NCBI GenBank assembly: GCA_034007295.1
Contig: JAVERC010000015.1
Span: forward strand, 3,173 to 67,172
Direction: 5' to 3'
DNA from: JACKCP01 sp034007295
Lineage (GTDB): Bacteria; Desulfobacterota; Desulfobacteria; Desulfobacterales; JACKCP01
Length of the DNA stretch: 64,000 bases
Position 1 is the stretch's first letter, and every line of letters starts with the position of its first letter. The position numbers and the translations under genes were made by a program. This document shows, piece after piece, positions 61,101 to 64,000 of the stretch. The notes below the pieces were generated by a model that saw nothing but the letters and a program-made list of their open reading frames with translations, was not told the origin of the DNA and did not search any database.

Positions 61101-61150
61101 GCGTTTGACAATTTCACTATTCGGATCGCTCCAGGGGTTATGGAGTTCTG

Positions 61151-61172
61151 TTATTACCTGTCCCTTTTGTTG
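61151..61172 (+). repeat. REP-like motif 4
   Basis: TTATTACCTGTCCCTTTTGT, lacking the TG of TGCC. It adjoins a 38-base scrap of rhuM at 61177. Confidence 0.5.
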
Positions 61173-61176
61173 ACAT

Positions 61177-61214
61177 CCATTAACCTGCCGTTTATCGCCT
61201 GAAGTTCTGCAAAA
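61177..61214 (-). repeat. 38-base fragment of rhuM copy 1
   Basis: Matches 58349-58386 inside rhuM copy 1 with one substitution (CATTAACCTGCCGTTTATCG then CCTGAAGTTCTGCAAAAT). It lies between REP-like motifs 4 and 5, so a piece of the gene has been carried here. Confidence 0.8.
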
Positions 61215-61215
61215 T

Positions 61216-61240
61216 GATTATTGTGCCTGTCCCCTTTCTT
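61216..61240 (+). repeat. REP-like motif 5
   Basis: ATTATTGTGCCTGTCCCCTT. The final codons and stop of the truncated SGNH-hydrolase gene lie inside it. Confidence 0.7.
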
Positions 61241-61529
61241 GTTCTATTGAATATGGGTATCTTAAAATTCCCTCTCCGTCAAAATGGTTTGCTCCTATGC
61301 ATAAAAACAAAATGTCTGGATAATAAACATTAAAAAGAGAATCACACAGTTTTATTAAATCATAAATACCGGCTCCCGGAAAACCCAGGGGATTTTCACG
61401 TCCCACAAAAACAGGCCTTATCCCCGATTCTTTTTCAAAAACCCTGAAGCATCTTGATTCATAATCTGTCTGATAACCATAAAAAATCGAATCGCCAAAA
61501 AAACCTGCTGTCAAATCTTTTTTTGTCAT
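61218..61529 (-). pseudogene. SGNH-hydrolase gene, 3'-truncated (direct repeat copy 1)
   Basis: 103 codons starting MTKKDLTAGFFGDSIFYGYQ with the GDS block of SGNH/GDSL hydrolases and later FLCIGANHFDGEGI, the GxN block. The His-containing C-terminal block is missing because the frame ends in REP-like motif 5 (QERGQAQ). AGGAGA precedes the ATG. Positions 61363-61531 recur as a direct repeat at 63233-63399 on the other side of the abiE operon. Confidence 0.78.
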
Positions 61530-61531
61530 AT
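61363..61531 (-). repeat. Long direct repeat flanking abiE, copy 1
   Basis: About 169 bases covering the first 55 codons of the SGNH-hydrolase gene, matching 63233-63399 with few differences. Confidence 0.88.
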
Positions 61532-61655
61532 GTCTCCTGTTCTTTCTTATACAGCACCAGTATTTGTAAAATATATAAACCTTGATATTTTTTCAATAAT
61601 CTTTGCTGGTTTTATCATAGCTTTTTTGGGTAGTGTACAGAGTTTGCAAAATTGA

Positions 61656-62546
61656 TCATGACCATGGGCCAGCCGGTTTCCAGGTGATATGATCGGATAC
61701 ACCTTTGATTACAGGCTCCAGAAACAGCTTGACCTCAGTCGCCATCTCTTGGAAGGATTCAGGAACATGACCCTGCTTTAATCGTTTGCGGAAGGCTACC
61801 CACATCGGTTGGTGTGATGAAATAAAATCTGCTGAAAAGGCATCGATAGGCTCATTCAATTCCGTCCTGCGTTGCTTGAAGGTAAGCCTTACAGCCTCAG
61901 CAAGACTGCTTAATTCAAACTCAAACTGACGAGACAAAAGCCAGATGTCATAAAAATCCTTCATGCGGCTATTCAATTGTCCAAGCTTTATCATTGCCTC
62001 AAATTTCTCGGCAATGGCACTTTCCCGGCTGTAGCAAAGAAGCGATGGTGCCGGAGAATCCAACATGCAAGGTAGTTCTGCTTTCTCAGGTCCCGGATAA
62101 ACGATGTCTCCGAATCCAATATCTATTTGCATACTGATTCTGGCAGTGCCCAGAGCACCACGAAACCTCACTCGGATTCCTTCATAGCCGCCATCTTCGG
62201 TGATTCGCTCTGTCTGAATGGAATTGGAATCAAAGGTTAAACCGTCAGGCTCAATTTCCACGGCAAGTATATCCCGGATCTGCGAGGTGATATTTTCCTT
62301 TTCGTTTCTCGTCTTTCCAAGCATATCAATGTCCATGGTCGGCCTGAACTCTGGTGACTTCCAGGCCCGTAGCATGAGGGCTCCCTTGAGGATGTAATGC
62401 TGCACGTGATCTGACCTTGATAGTCGGTACAGGAATCGCTCCATTGCATAATATTGAAGCAGTTCATTGAAGGAGCGCTTATCAGCTTTCGACCGGTTGA
62501 GGAGCCGTTGTCTTACCGAGGCCGAAACGTTCTGGGACGATTTCAT
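61656..62546 (-). CDS. abiEii: AbiEii/AbiGii-type nucleotidyltransferase toxin
   Basis: A 296-residue toxin of the type IV AbiE toxin-antitoxin/abortive phage infection system. Nucleotidyltransferase motifs: YILKGALMLRAW, then RPTMDIDML with D72 and D74, the third acidic site in MQIDIGFGD (D142/D144 region), AIAEKFEAMIKLGQLNSRMKDFYDI with K181 and D197/D200. Members such as AbiEii and MenT nucleotidylate targets such as tRNA to halt growth. The coding sequence is clearly richer in G+C than its surroundings, suggesting transfer. It follows abiEi with a 4-base overlap. Confidence 0.93.
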   Translation of the reverse strand: MKSSQNVSASVRQRLLNRSKADKRSFNELLQYYAMERFLYRLSRSDHVQHYILKGALMLRAWKSPEFRPTMDIDMLGKTRNEKENITSQIRDILAVEIEPDGLTFDSNSIQTERITEDGGYEGIRVRFRGALGTARISMQIDIGFGDIVYPGPEKAELPCMLDSPAPSLLCYSRESAIAEKFEAMIKLGQLNSRMKDFYDIWLLSRQFEFELSSLAEAVRLTFKQRRTELNEPIDAFSADFISSHQPMWVAFRKRLKQGHVPESFQEMATEVKLFLEPVIKGVSDHITWKPAGPWS

Positions 62547-63136
62547 ATACTTGCCTCCAGATAAGGACGCACTATTTTGTCAACCCGACAAATCCTGGCA
62601 TATTCCAGAATCTTTCTATGCTCAAACTTCTTCCTTCCCTTGTAAAGCTTCAGTGCCTCAAGGACGACATCCATCCCAATTTTATTCCGGAACTTGAAAC
62701 AGTCTGCGAGTGTCTTTTCCAGACAGTAAACTTTTACGGTAACACCGTCAATTTGATGTTCCTCAATACCAGAGTGATAAGCCTGATCTGTGAACCGGTG
62801 AACAAGAAGAGGTGGATATTCGAGTGATGGCGGATGGGAGTCCCGAGGAATTGCTATTGAAACCTCATGTGGTATTTGTGTGGTAATTTCATGAAACGAG
62901 AGTGCAGAGATTAGACAAACGACGGCGTTAGGATATCGAAGGGCAACAGTAACCAGATCAGGATTGCTGACATGAGGCAGCTCAACCAGCCGATACACGC
63001 CTCTACTGATTTGCTCGATTATCCCTTTGTCTCGAAGCGAATAGAGCATGTAACGGGTAATGCCGTGCTCAATCGCCTCACTCATGCGAAGCTGACCGCC
63101 GCATTTACGAAATATTTTTACCGGGTCTGTTTTCAT
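62543..63136 (-). CDS. abiEi: AbiEi-type antitoxin and transcriptional repressor
   Basis: A 197-residue protein. N-terminal winged helix (GGQLRMSEAIEHGITRYMLYSLRDKGIIEQISRGVYRL in parts) and C-terminal AbiEi_4-type domain (PNAVVCLISALSFHEITTQIPHEVSIAIP, VKVYCLEKTLADCFKFRNKIG in parts). AbiEi proteins repress their own promoter and neutralise the toxin without binding it. The gene overlaps abiEii by 4 bases, the normal arrangement. It and abiEii are the only apparently intact accessory module in this zone. Confidence 0.92.
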   Translation of the reverse strand: MKTDPVKIFRKCGGQLRMSEAIEHGITRYMLYSLRDKGIIEQISRGVYRLVELPHVSNPDLVTVALRYPNAVVCLISALSFHEITTQIPHEVSIAIPRDSHPPSLEYPPLLVHRFTDQAYHSGIEEHQIDGVTVKVYCLEKTLADCFKFRNKIGMDVVLEALKLYKGRKKFEHRKILEYARICRVDKIVRPYLEASI

Positions 63137-63232
63137 TTGAGTTTCCAGACAAATAATTCACACATATAAACATCTGGTAAGAATATGTCTGATTTTCGAC
63201 AAAAAATAAAGGTAAATTCTTGAAATATCGAA

Positions 63233-63399
63233 AAATACCGGCTCCGGGAAAACCCAGGGGATTTTCACGTCCCACAAAAACAGGCCCTATCCCCGTTTTT
63301 TTTCAAAAACCCTGAAGCATCTTGATTCATAATCTGTCTGATAACCATAAAAAATCGAATCTCCAAAAAAACCTGCTGTTAAATCTTTTTTTGTCATAT
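63233..63399 (-). repeat. Long direct repeat flanking abiE, copy 2
   Basis: About 167 bases matching 61363-61531, in the same orientation. The copies differ by about ten substitutions and small indels. Confidence 0.88.
63238..63397 (-). pseudogene. SGNH-hydrolase 5' fragment (direct repeat copy 2)
   Basis: Starts with the same MTKKDLTAGFFGDSIFYGYQ and diverges by a small deletion near 63290, where a stop codon appears. Only the first 50 or so codons exist; then comes the abiE upstream region. The ATG at 63397 lies one base after the stop of the ThiF-like remnant, which would be its natural upstream partner. Confidence 0.8.
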
Positions 63400-63787
63400 C
63401 AAATCTCTTCTTCAAAAAAATCAAAGTTTTCCAGATCAAAAAAAACAAGACCTTTTCTTATTTTTTCTTTTCTGCCAAGTAAAAAATTTAAAACCTGATA
63501 ATGATACAAAACCTGAAATCATCATTACAGATGAAAAATAGTTTCTTGTTTCAATATATTTATCTTCAATTTTTGAATAATTTATTTTTAAAAATTCATC
63601 TTCTGGAAAAATAAGCCTCATCTGGCCTGTGTGGCCGTTTATTGCTGAATGGAGCAAAGACTTGTTCAGGTCTTTGTATGTTTTTTCAAAGTAAATTCTT
63701 GATTTGAAATTATCTAAGGCATCAACTGCAATATTGGAATTTTTCAATGACAATAAAAAATTATCATCCTCAATATGGTTTTTAAAG
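63399..63787 (-). pseudogene. ThiF/MoeB (E1-like) protein, C-terminal remnant with frameshift
   Basis: From the edge of REP-like motif 6 the frame reads NHIEDDNFLLSLKNSNIAVD then ALDNFKSRIYFEKTYKDLNKSLLHSAINGHTGQMRLIFPE, the DALDN...R and H-x-A-I-x-G-x-x-GQ region of E1-like adenylating enzymes. Near 63490-63500 the frame shifts; the other frame supplies QVLNFLLGRKEKIRKGLVFF then DLENFDFFEEEI and the stop at 63399. The N-terminal Rossmann part with GxGxxG is absent. It stood directly before the SGNH gene. Confidence 0.75.
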
Positions 63788-63810
63788 ATTATTGTGCCTG
63801 TCCCCTCTCT
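63788..63810 (+). repeat. REP-like motif 6
   Basis: ATTATTGTGCCTGTCCCCTC (from 63789), at the point where the ThiF-like gene loses its 5' part. Confidence 0.7.
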
Positions 63811-63897
63811 TTTTCTTTTTTACAAATTAAAACACTATAACGTCTAGGTCTGGTGTGCCTGGAGCGTAGCGGAAAGCGTCCTTCCACCTGGTTGTTC

Positions 63898-64000
63898 TCA
63901 TTTCAATCTTTTTTTAATCAATTCTAGATTTTTTCTGCAATCTAATACAGCTGAAACAATTACGGTATCAGATTTTATTGTATAATATATAGCATAGGGG
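63898..64000 (-). CDS. RelE/ParE-type toxin, C-terminal part (runs off window)
   Basis: The last 33 codons, PYAIYYTIKSDTVIVSAVLD then CRKNLELIKKRLK and TGA, match the end of ParE/RelE-superfamily toxins (P-Y-x-I-x-Y-x-I-x-x-D-x-I-x-V-x-A-V-L-x-x-R). The start and any antitoxin lie beyond the window edge. It adds a second toxin-antitoxin element to this accessory zone. Confidence 0.7.
   Translation of the reverse strand, partial: PYAIYYTIKSDTVIVSAVLDCRKNLELIKKRLK

Noticed and set aside
63811..63897. Short G+C-richer stretch before the ParE-type tail as an RNA gene
   Set aside because: GGAGCGTAGCGGAAAGCGTCC-like sequence hinted at structure, but no tRNA or known RNA pattern could be drawn and the stretch is too short to judge.
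1..64000. tRNA or rRNA genes
   Set aside because: Scanned by eye for T-loop GGTTCGAATCC-like sequences with acceptor stems; the only similar string (near 37920) is inside gcvPA.

Overview
This 64 kb window comes from an AT-rich Gram-negative chromosome. Gene content fits an anaerobe of the Desulfobacterota/Deltaproteobacteria type: PilY1-type minor pilin operons, a split gcvPA/gcvPB glycine cleavage operon with lipA and lipB, a GlpC/HdrD-like iron-sulfur protein, UbiD, an HD-GYP/GGDEF signalling load and a GNAT-histone deacetylase fusion. No rRNA or tRNA gene was seen, so the taxonomic placement is inference.

Layout. 1-8.4 kb: the 5' part of glnS, a 1994-residue pseudokinase/ATPase/TPR/GAF/PAS/histidine kinase, and yjjX. 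8.5-22.9 kb (minus strand): two consecutive minor-pilin operons, fimT-pilW-pilV-pilX-dsbC-like-small secreted protein-pilY1 (with a von Willebrand metal site) and then pilW-pilV-pilX-pilY1 (with a PA14-like domain). 23-31.4 kb (minus): iron-sulfur oxidoreductase, S4 protein, a divergent uracil-DNA-glycosylase-like protein, coaBC, rhomboid protease, rlmN, ubiD and a PNPOx-fold protein. 31.7-34.1 kb: LOG-family protein, a small lipoprotein and a second UDG-fold protein. 34.3-42.6 kb: lipA, lipB, gcvPB, gcvPA, gcvH, gcvT and an Lrp/AsnC regulator on the minus strand, with dihydrolipoyl dehydrogenase divergent, making a self-contained glycine cleavage and lipoylation module. 42.8-49.6 kb (plus): GspG-like pseudopilin, HD-GYP receptor, GNAT-HDAC fusion and copper ATPase. 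50-54.5 kb: aldo/keto reductase, small proteins, a lone HAMP receptor, a diguanylate cyclase. 55-64 kb: a decaying accessory zone with gene fragments, two rhuM pseudogenes, an outer-membrane barrel gene with a premature stop, a complete AbiEi/AbiEii pair and the tail of a ParE-type toxin.

Two families of dispersed palindromic DNA run through the window. Family A is about 141 bp long with 18-bp imperfect terminal inverted repeats. All three full copies have matching 4-bp flanking duplications (ACTT, AATT, AAAT), so it behaves like a non-autonomous transposable element (MITE). Two of the three sit on the stop codon of the neighbouring gene. Family B (about 150-200 bp) has 15-bp terminal inverted repeats in one copy and supplies the stop codon of lipA. 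A third, short motif (TGCCTGTCCCC) occurs only in the 55-64 kb zone and repeatedly marks places where genes are cut off. The AbiE operon lies between two direct copies of the 5' end of an SGNH-hydrolase gene, next to a ThiF-like remnant.
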